Positions 42,051 to 51,018 of a stretch of 64,000 nt of DNA are shown here, piece after piece. Position numbers and translations under genes: made by a program. The stretch lies in the NCBI GenBank assembly GCA_049366715.1, contig JBMNCQ010000074.1:7683-71682 (forward strand), given 5' to 3'. The first letter of the stretch is position 1; every line of letters begins with the position of its first letter. Below the pieces are notes generated by a model. The model did no database searches, was not told the DNA's origin, and was given only the letters and a program-made list of their open reading frames with translations. The stretch comes from JBMNCQ01 sp049366715. Lineage in GTDB: Bacteria > Bacillota > Peptococcia > Peptococcales > BICA1-8.

Positions 42051-42449
42051 ATGGTTATGACTGATCCGATTGCTGATTTTTTGACAAGAATTCGTAACGC
42101 GAATATGGTTATGCATGAGAAGGTTGAAATTCCTGCTTCCACAACCAAAAAAGCTTTAGCGGATATTCTTAAAAATGAAGGCTTTATAAAGGATTTCGAG
42201 TATATTGAAGATGGAAAACAAGGAATAATCAGAGTTTATTTGAAATATGGAAGCAATAAGGAAAAAGTAATTTCCGGTTTGAAACGTATTAGTAAACCGG
42301 GTTTAAGAGTATACTGCAAAAAGGATGAAGTACCAAGAGTACTTGGCGGGTTGGGGATTGCAGTAATTTCCACATCCCATGGTATTATGACTGATAAGGA
42401 AGCCCGTAAGACAGGTCTGGGCGGCGAAGTAATTTGCTATGTTTGGTAA
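42051..42449 (+). CDS. rpsH: 30S ribosomal protein S8
   Basis: S8 binds the central domain of 16S rRNA and, in many bacteria, represses the spc operon. The 132-residue protein begins MVMTDPIADFLTRIRNANM and ends in the conserved VISTSHGIMTDKEARKTGLGGEVICYVW. GGAAGGGGGT precedes the ATG. A second ATG two codons later could also be used. Confidence 0.97.
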   Translation: MVMTDPIADFLTRIRNANMVMHEKVEIPASTTKKALADILKNEGFIKDFEYIEDGKQGIIRVYLKYGSNKEKVISGLKRISKPGLRVYCKKDEVPRVLGGLGIAVISTSHGIMTDKEARKTGLGGEVICYVW

Positions 42450-42485
42450 TAAATATCTAAAAAGTAAAGCTCGGGAGGTGTAAAG

Positions 42486-43028
42486 ATGTCCAGAATTGGT
42501 AAGCTTCCCGTCAATATTCCTGACGGAGTTCAAGTAAATTTAACCGACAGTGTCATGACTGTCAAAGGACCTAAGGGTGAGTTGCAAAGAGAGCTTCATA
42601 ATGAAATGGAAGTTGTAGTTGAGGATAAGCGGATCGTAGTTAATCGTCCCAGCGAAAGTAACAAACATAAAGCTTTACACGGCTTAACTCGTACCCTTGT
42701 AAATAACATGGTTGAAGGTGTTACTAAGGGTTATCAGAAAAACCTGGAGTTAGTCGGGGTAGGATATAGAGCTCAACTGCAAGGTAAGAAATTAGTTCTT
42801 CAGGTTGGATATTCCCACCCTGTGGAATTTGAATCTAGTAAAACAATCGAGATTGAAGTTCCGGCTCCCAACAAGATTATCGTTAAGGGTATTGATAAAG
42901 AGGAAGTTGGATCTCTGGCTGCTAAGATTAGAGCAGTTAGGGAGCCTGAGCCCTATAAAGGCAAAGGTATCAGGTATGAAGGTGAACGAATTAAACTTAA
43001 AGCTGGTAAAGCAGGGGCGAAAAAATAA
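42486..43028 (+). CDS. rplF: 50S ribosomal protein L6
   Basis: L6 lies near the factor-binding site. The 180-residue protein begins MSRIGKLPVNIPDGVQVNL and ends PEPYKGKGIRYEGERIKLKAGKAGAKK. Both alpha/beta repeats are present, with the hallmark VGVGYRAQLQGKKLVLQVGYSHPV. GGGAGGTG precedes the ATG. Confidence 0.98.
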   Translation: MSRIGKLPVNIPDGVQVNLTDSVMTVKGPKGELQRELHNEMEVVVEDKRIVVNRPSESNKHKALHGLTRTLVNNMVEGVTKGYQKNLELVGVGYRAQLQGKKLVLQVGYSHPVEFESSKTIEIEVPAPNKIIVKGIDKEEVGSLAAKIRAVREPEPYKGKGIRYEGERIKLKAGKAGAKK

Positions 43029-43070
43029 GCAGCGTATGCTCTTATTTTCGGTGAAAGGAGTGAAACAAAC

Positions 43071-43424
43071 TTGATTACTAAAACTCCCAGAAAAAAAATT
43101 CGTGCCAAAAAACACTGGAAATTAAGGAATGATATTAGCGGGACTCCTGAGAGACCTCGTTTAAGTGTTTATAGAAGCTTAAAAAACATCTATGCCCAGG
43201 TAATAGATGATGTGGCCGGTGTTACACTGGCAGCGGCTTCTTCATTAGACCTTGAAGATTATGGCGGTAATACTGATTCAGCAAAACGAGTCGGCGAGCT
43301 AATCGCGAAAAAGACTTTGGAAAAAGGAATTAACAAAGTTGTTTTCGACCGTGGCGGCAATATCTATCATGGCCGGGTTAAAGCTCTTGCCGAAGGTGCC
43401 AGAGAAGCTGGTCTCGAGTTTTAA
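43071..43424 (+). CDS. rplR: 50S ribosomal protein L18
   Basis: L18 binds 5S rRNA. The 117-residue protein starts at TTG (MITKTPRKKIRAKKHWKLRNDISGTPERPRLSVYRSLKNIYAQVIDD), with AAAGGAG about 10 nt upstream and no better ATG nearby. The C-terminal VFDRGGNIYHGRVKALAEGAREAGLEF is normal. rpsE starts 26 nt after the stop. Confidence 0.96.
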   Translation: MITKTPRKKIRAKKHWKLRNDISGTPERPRLSVYRSLKNIYAQVIDDVAGVTLAAASSLDLEDYGGNTDSAKRVGELIAKKTLEKGINKVVFDRGGNIYHGRVKALAEGAREAGLEF

Positions 43425-43449
43425 TCTATGGTAAAGGAGGGAAAGGTAA

Positions 43450-43950
43450 TTGGCAAGGATAGATGCAGGTAAGCTTGATTTAAGTGAAAAAGTCGTTCAT
43501 ATAAATCGGGTTGCTAAAGTGGTAAAAGGTGGACGCCGTTTTAGCTTTAGTGCCCTTGTTGTTGTCGGCAATAGTAATGGTATTGTCGGTGTTGGTATGG
43601 GAAAAGCCAATGAAGTGCCGGAAGCTATTCGTAAAGGCATTGAAGATGCCAAGAAGAATCTTATTGAAATTCCGGTAGTTAATTCTACAATTCCTCATGA
43701 AATAATAGGTCGCTTTGGGGCTGGAAAAGTTTTATTAAAGCCTGCCTCAGAAGGTACCGGTGTTATTGCCGGGGGGTCTGTTCGTGCGGTTGTTGAATTG
43801 GCAGGGATTAAAAATATCCTAACGAAAAACTTAGGTTCTGACTCAGCTTTAAACATCGTTAAAGCTACTTTAGAAGGTTTGGCTTCTTTAAAGAAGGCAG
43901 AATATGTTGCGAAATTAAGGGGCAAATCTTTAGAGGAAATTTTAGGTTAG
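43450..43950 (+). CDS. rpsE: 30S ribosomal protein S5
   Basis: S5 takes part in accuracy control on the small subunit. The 166-residue protein starts at TTG (MARIDAGKLDLSEKVVHINRVAKVVKGGRRFSFSALVVVGN) after AAAGGAGGG. The dsRBD-like N-terminal domain and the C-terminal domain GFGAGKVLLKPASEGTGVIAGGSVRAVVELAGI (in Firmicute form) are complete. rpmD follows after 10 nt. Confidence 0.97.
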   Translation: MARIDAGKLDLSEKVVHINRVAKVVKGGRRFSFSALVVVGNSNGIVGVGMGKANEVPEAIRKGIEDAKKNLIEIPVVNSTIPHEIIGRFGAGKVLLKPASEGTGVIAGGSVRAVVELAGIKNILTKNLGSDSALNIVKATLEGLASLKKAEYVAKLRGKSLEEILG

Positions 43951-43960
43951 GGGGATCAAG

Positions 43961-44149
43961 ATGGCTAAGAAAATTAAAGTTACATTAGTACGAAGTGTGA
44001 TCGGCAGACCTCAGCAACAAAGAAGAGTAGTGCAAACCCTCGGCCTAAAGAAAATGAATAGTTTTGTTATTCATGAGGATACACCTGCTATCAGGGGTAT
44101 GGTGAATACTGTCAGCCATTTAGTAGAAGTTGAAGAAGTTGATGCTTAA
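43961..44149 (+). CDS. rpmD: 50S ribosomal protein L30
   Basis: Small protein of 62 residues on the large subunit. It begins MAKKIKVTLVRSVIGRPQQQRRVVQTLGLKKMNSFV and ends MVNTVSHLVEVEEVDA. GGGGGAT precedes the ATG. rplO starts 17 nt after its stop. Confidence 0.97.
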   Translation: MAKKIKVTLVRSVIGRPQQQRRVVQTLGLKKMNSFVIHEDTPAIRGMVNTVSHLVEVEEVDA

Positions 44150-44166
44150 AACAGGAGGTGTTTTCA

Positions 44167-44613
44167 GTGAAACTCCATGAGCTAAAACCTGCAGAAGGTT
44201 CAAAGCAGACAACCAAACGCAAGGGTAGAGGTATTGGTTCTGGCTTAGGTAAAACTGGCGGTAAAGGTCATAAAGGGCAAAAAGCTCGCTCCGGTGGCGG
44301 TAAAGGGCCATATTTTGAAGGGGGCCAGACACCCTTGCAGCGTCGTATGCCGAAAAAAGGCTTTACTAATGCCAGATTTAAAACAGAATATACCGAAGTT
44401 AATTTAACTTTGCTGGAGAGATTTGATGCTAATGCCGAAATTACACCTGAGACCTTAAAAGCAGCAGGTGTAGTAAAACAAATTAAAAACGGCGGAATCA
44501 AAGTATTAGGTAAAGGTGAAGTTACGAAACCTCTGAGTATTAAGGTTAATGCGATTAGTAAAGCTGCCCAGGAGAAGATCGAAGCGGCCGGCGGCAGAGT
44601 TGAGGTGATATAA
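44167..44613 (+). CDS. rplO: 50S ribosomal protein L15
   Basis: L15 is a late-assembly protein of the large subunit. The 148-residue protein starts at GTG 44167 (MKLHELKPAEGSKQTTKRKGRGIGSGLGKTGGKGHKGQKAR). The frame is open to a GTG at 44158, but that overlaps the AGGAGGTG ribosome-binding site. The stop shares one base with the secY ATG, so secY translation is coupled to rplO. Confidence 0.97.
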   Translation: MKLHELKPAEGSKQTTKRKGRGIGSGLGKTGGKGHKGQKARSGGGKGPYFEGGQTPLQRRMPKKGFTNARFKTEYTEVNLTLLERFDANAEITPETLKAAGVVKQIKNGGIKVLGKGEVTKPLSIKVNAISKAAQEKIEAAGGRVEVI

Positions 44614-45869
44614 TGTTACAGGCTCTGCGTAGTGCATTAAAAATTGGAGACTTACGCAAAAAAATTACTTTTACGTTACTGATGTTTTTGATATTTCGGA
44701 TTGGGGCTCATATCCCAGTCCCGGGTATGAATCTTGATGTGATTGACCAAATGGTTAAAGAAGGTCAGTTGCTGGGTTTCTTTGATGTAATATCCGGTGG
44801 TGCATTTAGAAAGTTTTCAATTTTTGCGATGAGTATTACGCCTTATATTAACGCATCGATCATTATGCAGCTGTTAACAGTAGTTGTTCCTTATCTGGAG
44901 AGGTTAGCTAAAGAAGGTGCTGAAGGCCGCAAAAAAATTGTTGAATACACCAGATATTTAACAGTTATTCTAGGTTTTATCCAGGCCATCGGTATTTCTT
45001 TCGGCTTAAGAAGTGCCTTAGTTGATTCGTCTTTTATGAGCATTGTTTTGATTGCGCTAACATTAACAGCCGGTACGGCATTCTTAATGTGGCTGGGTGA
45101 AATGATTACGGAAAAAGGTATTGGCAACGGTATCTCTTTAATTATTTTTGCCGGTATCGTATCCAGATTACCGGCTGGTTTAGCAGCAATGTATCAATAT
45201 GTTAAAGCAGGAACCACCAATATTTTCGTAGTTTTATTATTTGGAGTAATTGCTTTAATTGTCATCATGGGTATCGTAGCAATTCAAGAAGGACAGCGCC
45301 GTATTCCCGTACAATATGCCAAGCGGGTTGTGGGGCGTAAGGTTTATGGCGGTCAGAGTACTCATATTCCGATCAAAGTCAATTCAGCCGGTGTTATTCC
45401 TGTAATTTTTGCGATGTCTATTTTAATGTTTCCAGGAACCATAGCTTCCTGGTTCCCGAATAACAGCTTTGCTGTCTGGGTGACCAATGTATTTAACTTT
45501 CAATCCTTTTTCTATAACTTTTTATATGCTACATTTATTGTTTTCTTTACCTATTTTTATTCTGCCATAACATTTAACCCTATGGATGTAGCAGATAACA
45601 TCAAGAAATATGGCGGATTTATTCCAGGGTTAAGACCTGGTCGTCCGACCTCGGAATATATTGCCAGGGTTATGAATAGAATCACTTTAGTTGGTGCTAT
45701 ATTCCTGGCTTTAATTGCAGTTTTACCAACCCTTTTAATGACGGCTACCAAGCTGCCTGTTTATTTTGGCGGTACTGCATTGCTGATTGTAGTAGGGGTT
45801 GCCCTGGAGACTATGAAGCAACTGGAAGCAAGCTTATTAATGCGTCATTATGAAGGATTTATGAAGTAA
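44613..45869 (+). CDS. secY: preprotein translocase subunit SecY
   Basis: SecY is the main pore subunit of the Sec translocase. The 418-residue protein has ten predicted transmembrane helices and the family motifs ITFTLLMFLIFRIGAHIPVPG, GISLIIFAGIVSRLP, QEGQRRIPVQYAKRVVGRKVYGGQSTHIPIKVN and FIPGLRPGRPTSEYI. It starts one base before the rplO stop ends. adk and map follow, the standard arrangement after secY. Confidence 0.98.
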   Translation: MLQALRSALKIGDLRKKITFTLLMFLIFRIGAHIPVPGMNLDVIDQMVKEGQLLGFFDVISGGAFRKFSIFAMSITPYINASIIMQLLTVVVPYLERLAKEGAEGRKKIVEYTRYLTVILGFIQAIGISFGLRSALVDSSFMSIVLIALTLTAGTAFLMWLGEMITEKGIGNGISLIIFAGIVSRLPAGLAAMYQYVKAGTTNIFVVLLFGVIALIVIMGIVAIQEGQRRIPVQYAKRVVGRKVYGGQSTHIPIKVNSAGVIPVIFAMSILMFPGTIASWFPNNSFAVWVTNVFNFQSFFYNFLYATFIVFFTYFYSAITFNPMDVADNIKKYGGFIPGLRPGRPTSEYIARVMNRITLVGAIFLALIAVLPTLLMTATKLPVYFGGTALLIVVGVALETMKQLEASLLMRHYEGFMK

Positions 45870-45896
45870 ATAAAAAAGCCTTTGAGGAGGGATATG

Positions 45897-46544
45897 ATGA
45901 GAATTTTATTGATGGGACCTCCAGGTGCCGGTAAAGGCACTCAGGCTGAAAAGTTAACCGCTGAACTTAATATTCCTCATATTTCCACAGGGGATATGTT
46001 TAGAAAAGCAATCAAAGAAGGAACAGAATTGGGCGTAAGAGCGAAAAGCTTTATGGACCAAGGAAAATTAGTTCCTGATGAAGTAACAATAGGAATTGTC
46101 AAAGAACGGTTATCTGAAGCTGATTGTAGAAATGGATTTTTGTTAGACGGATTTCCAAGAACGGTTCCCCAAGCAGACGCTCTGGATGAGATATTGAAGC
46201 AGCTTAATATGAATCTGGAAGCTGTAGTTAACATGAAGGTATCACGGGATGAGTTAATTGAAAGATTAACCGGACGGAGAGTTTGTAAAGCTTGTGGTGC
46301 GACTTATCATGTTATGTTTAACCCCCCTGAAAAAGAAAATGTTTGCAATAAGTGCGGTGGAGATCTATATCAAAGAAATGATGATAAGGTTGAAACTGTA
46401 CAAAACAGGCTGGATGTCTATGAAGAACAAACAGCACCGTTGATCAATTACTATCAGCAAAAAAGGTTATTAAAAGAAATTAATGGTGCCCAGTCTATGG
46501 AGGATGTTTTAGCAGACATCTTATCAGTATTGGGGAGAGACTAG
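45897..46544 (+). CDS. adk: adenylate kinase
   Basis: Adenylate kinase interconverts AMP, ADP and ATP. The 215-residue protein has the P-loop GPPGAGKGTQ and a zinc-binding LID with four cysteines (CKAC...CNKC), as in Gram-positive enzymes. Two adjacent ATGs, 45894 and 45897, lie after GGAGG; the second has the better spacing of 6 nt and gives MRILLMGPPG. map begins one base after the stop. Confidence 0.97.
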   Translation: MRILLMGPPGAGKGTQAEKLTAELNIPHISTGDMFRKAIKEGTELGVRAKSFMDQGKLVPDEVTIGIVKERLSEADCRNGFLLDGFPRTVPQADALDEILKQLNMNLEAVVNMKVSRDELIERLTGRRVCKACGATYHVMFNPPEKENVCNKCGGDLYQRNDDKVETVQNRLDVYEEQTAPLINYYQQKRLLKEINGAQSMEDVLADILSVLGRD

Positions 46545-46545
46545 C

Positions 46546-47292
46546 ATGATTGTTCTTAAGTCGGAACGAGAACTTGCTTATATGCGGGATGCGGGCAAAA
46601 TAGTAGCAGAGACTCACCGGGAAATGAAAAAAGCGGCTGCTCCCGGAGTTACTACGAAAGAGCTTGATCAAATAGCTGAAGACTTCATAACAAATAAAGG
46701 TGCTGTACCGGCTTTTAAAGGATATTACGGATTTCCGGCCACGATCTGTGCTTCCATTAATGAAGAGGTAGTACATGGCATTCCTGGTTTAAGGTCCTTG
46801 GAAACTGGTGATATTATAAGTATTGACATTGGTGCGGTAATTAATGGTTATTATGGAGATGCAGCTGTTACGCTCCCCATAGGTGAGGTTTCTGAAGATG
46901 CTGCTCATTTATTAGAAGTAACTGAACAGTGTTTATATACAGGGATTGAACAGGTAAAAGTGGACAACAGGCTTACTGATATATCCCATGCAATACAGAC
47001 TTATGTTGAAAATAATGGATATTCTGTGGTCAGAGATTATGTTGGACATGGTATTGGGACTAAAATGCATGAGGAACCACAAGTGCCTAACTTCGGAATG
47101 CCTGGACGAGGACCGCGCTTAAAACCGGGTATGTGTTTGGCGATAGAGCCAATGGTAAATATGGGGACTTATGAAGTACAAACCTTATTAGATAACTGGA
47201 CTGTTGTTACTAAGGATAAAAAACTATCGGCCCATTTTGAACATTCGGTTGCTGTTACCGAAAAAGGTCCTTTAATCCTAACTGAATTATAA
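46546..47292 (+). CDS. map: methionine aminopeptidase, type I
   Basis: Removes the N-terminal methionine from new proteins. The 248-residue protein contains the five metal ligands in their usual settings: SIDIGAVINGYYGDAAVT (two Asp), HGIGTKMHEEPQVPNF (His), CLAIEPM (Glu) and the final Glu region HFEHSVAVTE. GGGAGAG precedes the ATG. The KOW-domain gene follows after 11 nt. Confidence 0.96.
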   Translation: MIVLKSERELAYMRDAGKIVAETHREMKKAAAPGVTTKELDQIAEDFITNKGAVPAFKGYYGFPATICASINEEVVHGIPGLRSLETGDIISIDIGAVINGYYGDAAVTLPIGEVSEDAAHLLEVTEQCLYTGIEQVKVDNRLTDISHAIQTYVENNGYSVVRDYVGHGIGTKMHEEPQVPNFGMPGRGPRLKPGMCLAIEPMVNMGTYEVQTLLDNWTVVTKDKKLSAHFEHSVAVTEKGPLILTEL

Positions 47293-47303
47293 GGTGATAG
47301 TAT

Positions 47304-47588
47304 ATGTCAACAAGGGAGATTAAAAAAGGTCAACTAGTTAAGTCAAGAGCCGGCAGGGATAAAGATGTTTTTTATCTTGTCTATAATTGGGATGCTGAAT
47401 TTGTTTATGTTGTTGATGGTGAGAAGCGGCGGATTCAAAATCCCAAGAAGAAGAATATCAGGCATTTATGGTATACTGACAGAGTAGCCGGTGAGTTGAC
47501 CGATAAGCTGGATAATGGCTTAAAGGTAACAAATGCCGATATCAGGGAAGCTCTTGAAAAATTGCTGCCTAAGGTTGACATAGAATAA
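47304..47588 (+). CDS. KOW domain-containing RNA-binding protein (L14e-like)
   Basis: Protein of 94 residues with an N-terminal KOW-like segment (EIKKGQLVKSRAGRDKDVFYLV) and a basic stretch KRRIQNPKKKNIRHL. It is the conserved small gene between map and infA in many Clostridia. Its exact role is unknown; an RNA- or ribosome-binding function is inferred from the domain and the neighbours. AAGGTGATAG precedes the ATG, and infA follows after 12 nt. Confidence 0.85.
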   Translation: MSTREIKKGQLVKSRAGRDKDVFYLVYNWDAEFVYVVDGEKRRIQNPKKKNIRHLWYTDRVAGELTDKLDNGLKVTNADIREALEKLLPKVDIE

Positions 47589-47600
47589 GGAGGTCGCAAG

Positions 47601-47816
47601 ATGTCTAAGGATGTTATTGAAGTTGAAGGTACTGTAATTGAGCCTCTTCCTAATGCTATGTTTAAGGTTGAATTAGATAATGGTCATCAAGTATTAGCCC
47701 ATGTTTCAGGAAAAATACGGATGAATTTTATTAAGATATTACCTGGAGACAAAGTTACAGTTGAACTTTCACCATACGATTTAAGCCGTGGGCGTATTAC
47801 GTATCGATTCAAATAA
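47601..47816 (+). CDS. infA: translation initiation factor IF-1
   Basis: IF-1 blocks the A site during initiation. The 71-residue OB-fold protein begins MSKDVIEVEGTVIEPLPNAMFKVELDNGHQVLAHVSGKIRMNFIKILPGDKVTVELSPYDLSRGRITYRFK-type text typical of the family. AAGGAGG precedes the ATG. It lies between the KOW gene and rpmJ, as usual. Confidence 0.98.
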   Translation: MSKDVIEVEGTVIEPLPNAMFKVELDNGHQVLAHVSGKIRMNFIKILPGDKVTVELSPYDLSRGRITYRFK

Positions 47817-47842
47817 GAACTTCCGATAAGGAGGGTTATAAA

Positions 47843-47956
47843 ATGAAAGTCAGAGCTTCAGTGAAGCCCATCTGCGAAAAATGTAAGATTATCAAACGCA
47901 AAGGAAAAGTCATGGTAATTTGTGAAAATCCTAAGCATAAACAAAAACAAGGTTAG
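47843..47956 (+). CDS. rpmJ: 50S ribosomal protein L36, zinc type
   Basis: 37-residue protein MKVRASVKPICEKCKIIKR... with the zinc ligands CEKC, C and H (ICENPKHKQKQG). AAGGAGGG lies 8 nt before the ATG. It is in its universal place between infA and rpsM and is too short to be seen by length filters. Confidence 0.96.
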   Translation: MKVRASVKPICEKCKIIKRKGKVMVICENPKHKQKQG

Positions 47957-47987
47957 GTGCAAATTAGGGTTATAGGAGGTGCACTAG

Positions 47988-48356
47988 ATGGCAAGGATTG
48001 CAGGTGTTGATTTACCTAGAGAAAAGAGAATAGAGATAGGACTAACTTATATTTTCGGTATTGGTAGATCATCTTCGCAAAAGATATTGGCTGAAGCAGG
48101 CGTTAATCCCGATACACGGGTTAGAGACCTTACTGAAGAAGAGGTCGCTAAGCTTAGAGAAATCATTGCAAAAATGAGAGTTGAAGGTGACCTGCGGAGA
48201 GAGATTTCTTTAAACATTAAACGTTTGGTTGAAATCGGATCATATCGTGGTGTTCGGCATCGTAAAGGGCTGCCGGTAAGGGGACAGCGTACAAAAACGA
48301 ATGCCAGAACCCGTAAAGGTAAGATTAAAACCGTTGGTTCTAAACGTAAGAAATAA
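47988..48356 (+). CDS. rpsM: 30S ribosomal protein S13
   Basis: S13 contacts the P-site tRNA and L5. The 122-residue protein begins MARIAGVDLPREKRIEIGLTYIFGIGRSSSQKIL and ends RKGLPVRGQRTKTNARTRKGKIKTVGSKRKK, the basic tail that reaches the tRNA. TAGGAGGTG precedes the ATG. rpsK starts 17 nt after the stop. Confidence 0.98.
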   Translation: MARIAGVDLPREKRIEIGLTYIFGIGRSSSQKILAEAGVNPDTRVRDLTEEEVAKLREIIAKMRVEGDLRREISLNIKRLVEIGSYRGVRHRKGLPVRGQRTKTNARTRKGKIKTVGSKRKK

Positions 48357-48373
48357 AGGGGTGATAAAAAAGA

Positions 48374-48772
48374 ATGGCTAAACCAAAGGCTGCTGCAGGT
48401 AGGGTTAGACGTAGGGAGCGTAAAAACGTTGAAAAGGGTGTTGCGCACATCAAGTCAACTTTTAACAATACAATTGTAACAATTACAGACCTTAACGGTA
48501 ATGTAATTTCGTGGGCAAGTGCCGGTGGTGTTGGATTTAAAGGTTCTAGAAAAAGCACTCCTTTTGCTGCCCAAATGGCTGCGGAGACTGCAGCAAAGGC
48601 TGCTATGGAACACGGTATGCGTGAAGTGGAGTGTACTGTCAAAGGACCTGGTGCTGGTAGAGAAGCAGCAATCCGTTCTTTACAAGCTGCTGGATTAGAA
48701 GTAAACATGATCAAGGATGTTACTCCTATTCCTCATAATGGCTGCCGTCCACCAAAACGTAGAAGAGTTTAG
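48374..48772 (+). CDS. rpsK: 30S ribosomal protein S11
   Basis: S11 lies at the mRNA exit region of the platform. The 132-residue protein contains AHIKSTFNNTIVTITDLNGNVISWASAGGVGFKGSRKSTPFAAQMAAETA and ends DVTPIPHNGCRPPKRRRV. AAAGGGGTGAT precedes the ATG. rpsD starts 17 nt after the stop. Confidence 0.98.
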   Translation: MAKPKAAAGRVRRRERKNVEKGVAHIKSTFNNTIVTITDLNGNVISWASAGGVGFKGSRKSTPFAAQMAAETAAKAAMEHGMREVECTVKGPGAGREAAIRSLQAAGLEVNMIKDVTPIPHNGCRPPKRRRV

Positions 48773-48789
48773 GAGGTGTAATACGAGAA

Positions 48790-49416
48790 ATGGCAAGATA
48801 TACAGGACCAGTTTGTCGCTTATGTCGTAGAGAAGGTATGAAATTATACTTAAAAGGCGACCGCTGCTATTCAGAAAAATGTGCTATTGATAGAAGAAAC
48901 TATGCTCCTGGACAACATGGTCAACGTCGTTCCAAGAATAGTGAGTATGGAATGCAGTTAAGGGAAAAGCAAAAGGTTCGGCGGGTTTATGGTATTTTAG
49001 AAGGTCAATTCAGAACCTATTTTGAGAAGGCTGAGCGTCAGCAGGGAGTTACGGGCGAAAACTTATTGCGTTTGTTAGAAACCCGTTTAGACAACGTAGT
49101 TTTCCGGCTGGGTTTTGCTGATTCCAGAGCTCAGGCCAGGCAGTTTGTCCGGCATAATCATTTTACTTTAAACGGACATAAGGCTAACATACCTTCCATG
49201 CAAGTAAGAGTTGGCGATGTAATACAATTGAAGGAAAAAAGTAAAGATTCAACGATAATCAAAGAATTGGTCGAAAATCTTGGGCAAAAGACACCCCCAT
49301 CTTGGCTGGAATTAGATAAGGAGAATCTAAGTGGCAGAGTAGTTGCTTTACCAACTAGAGAAGATATCGACTTACCTGTCCAAGAACAAATGATTGTCGA
49401 ATTGTACTCCCGGTAG
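48790..49416 (+). CDS. rpsD: 30S ribosomal protein S4
   Basis: S4 starts 30S assembly and autoregulates the alpha operon in some bacteria. The 208-residue protein has the N-terminal cysteine site (CRLCRREGMKLYLKGDRCYSEKCAI), typical of Firmicutes S4, and the S4 RNA-binding domain RLDNVVFRLGFADSRAQARQFVRHNHFTLNGHKANIPSMQVRVGD. AGGAGG precedes the ATG by about 14 nt. rpoA follows. Confidence 0.98.
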   Translation: MARYTGPVCRLCRREGMKLYLKGDRCYSEKCAIDRRNYAPGQHGQRRSKNSEYGMQLREKQKVRRVYGILEGQFRTYFEKAERQQGVTGENLLRLLETRLDNVVFRLGFADSRAQARQFVRHNHFTLNGHKANIPSMQVRVGDVIQLKEKSKDSTIIKELVENLGQKTPPSWLELDKENLSGRVVALPTREDIDLPVQEQMIVELYSR

Positions 49417-49474
49417 ATGATCATTACCTGGTTGTTTTGGGGTTATGCCAGGTATGAGTAGGAGGGTCAAAGAA

Positions 49475-50422
49475 ATGATTGAAATAGAGAAGCCCAGAAT
49501 AGAATGTGTAGAATCAAGTGAAGATAATACCTATGGCAAGTTTGTTGTGGAACCTTTAGAAAGGGGATATGGCACAACTTTGGGTAATTCATTACGCCGG
49601 ATTTTATTATCTTCATTGCCTGGTGCGGCAGTAACATCGGTTAAAATTGATAGTGTGCTGCATGAATTTTCAACAGTCCCCGGTGTAGTAGAAGATGTGA
49701 CGGATATTATCATGAATCTTAAATCATTAGCGATAAAAGTTGAAAGTGATGAACCTCAAATCGTCCGGATTGAAGCGGAAGGTGAGGGGGACGTAAAAGC
49801 TGGTGATATTAAGATTAACAGCACTGTGGAAATCTTAAACCCGGACCTGCATATCGCGACTTTAGACAGTAGTGGCAGGTTGTATATGGATTTAGTTGTC
49901 GAACGGGGCAGGGGTTATGTTTCTGCGGAAAAGAACAAAAAAGAAGACGATGTAATCGGCGTTATTCCGGTGGATTCCATATTTTCTCCCGTTAAAAAGG
50001 TTAACTTTGTCGTAGCGGATACCCGTGTCGGTCAGAGGACTGATTATGATAAACTCACCTTGGAAGTTTGGACGAATGGCAGTATTAGGCCGGATGAAGC
50101 CATCAGTTTATCGGCGAAAGTCTTAAGTGACCATTTGAAAATATTTGTAGGGTTAACTGAAAATATGGGTGACGTTGAAATAATGGTTGAAAAAGAAGAA
50201 GAAGAAAAAGATAAGATCTTAGATATGACGATTGAGGAACTGGACCTGTCTGTACGTTCTTATAATTGTTTGAAGCGGGCAGGTATTAATACTGTGTATG
50301 AATTAACACAAAAGACCGAAGAGGATATGATGAAGGTCAGAAACCTTGGTAAGAAATCATTGGAAGAAGTCGAGCACAAAATGAAAGCTCTTGGCTTAAA
50401 TTTAAAATCCTCTGAAGAATGA
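49475..50422 (+). CDS. rpoA: DNA-directed RNA polymerase subunit alpha
   Basis: Alpha subunit, which nucleates polymerase assembly and contacts UP elements and activators. The 315-residue protein has the N-terminal dimerisation domain (FVVEPLERGYGTTLGNSLRRILLSSLPGAAVT), a flexible linker rich in E and K, and the C-terminal domain SVRSYNCLKRAGINTVYELTQKTEEDMMKVRNLGKKSLEEVEHKM. The frame is open from 49445, but AGGAGGG lies 9 nt before ATG 49475, and MIEIEKPRIE is the usual start. Confidence 0.97.
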   Translation: MIEIEKPRIECVESSEDNTYGKFVVEPLERGYGTTLGNSLRRILLSSLPGAAVTSVKIDSVLHEFSTVPGVVEDVTDIIMNLKSLAIKVESDEPQIVRIEAEGEGDVKAGDIKINSTVEILNPDLHIATLDSSGRLYMDLVVERGRGYVSAEKNKKEDDVIGVIPVDSIFSPVKKVNFVVADTRVGQRTDYDKLTLEVWTNGSIRPDEAISLSAKVLSDHLKIFVGLTENMGDVEIMVEKEEEEKDKILDMTIEELDLSVRSYNCLKRAGINTVYELTQKTEEDMMKVRNLGKKSLEEVEHKMKALGLNLKSSEE

Positions 50423-50462
50423 TTGGACCTGACTACCTTGGTAAGTAAAGGAGGTTGATGAT

Positions 50463-50804
50463 ATGGGCTATCGAAAGCTCCGTCGTACTAGTACTCAGCG
50501 TAGGGCGATGTTAAGAAATATGGCTACTTCTTTACTAAAAAACGGAAGAGTTGAAACCACAGAGCCTAAAGCTAAAGAAGTAAGGAGAGTAACGGATAAA
50601 ATGATTACTCTCGGTAAACGTGGGGATTTACACGCCCGCAGACAGGCATTATCCTACTTAGTGGATGAAACTGTTGTAAAAGAGCTATTTGAGACAATTG
50701 CACCTAAATATGCCGAGCGGCAAGGTGGATATACAAGAGTCCTGAAATTAGGACCACGTCGTGGTGATTCCGCTCCCATGGCTGTTGTGGAACTGGTAGA
50801 ATAG
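50463..50804 (+). CDS. rplQ: 50S ribosomal protein L17
   Basis: L17 lies next to the tunnel exit. The 113-residue protein begins MGYRKLRRTSTQRRAMLRNMATSLLKNGRVETTEPKAKEVRRVTDKMI and ends RVLKLGPRRGDSAPMAVVELVE. AAAGGAGG precedes the ATG. It is the last gene of the alpha operon. The following 214 nt hold only a weak hairpin near 50814-50843 and no clear terminator. Confidence 0.98.
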   Translation: MGYRKLRRTSTQRRAMLRNMATSLLKNGRVETTEPKAKEVRRVTDKMITLGKRGDLHARRQALSYLVDETVVKELFETIAPKYAERQGGYTRVLKLGPRRGDSAPMAVVELVE

Positions 50805-51018
50805 AAGCAATTTAGAGGTCAGGATCGTATTCCTGGCTTCTCTAGTTTAGAAGAGAAAAGAGTAAGTTAGTTGAGTAGTGAAGCAGTGGTGCCTATCTTA
50901 AGGCTGCGGTAAAAAAACAAAAGAAGCCGATTTCTAGTGATATTTTAGGATTACCACTGTGAACTGGAGAACTGAAATACTTGCAAGCAGGTACTTCATT
51001 AGAATAGGGTGAGAGAGC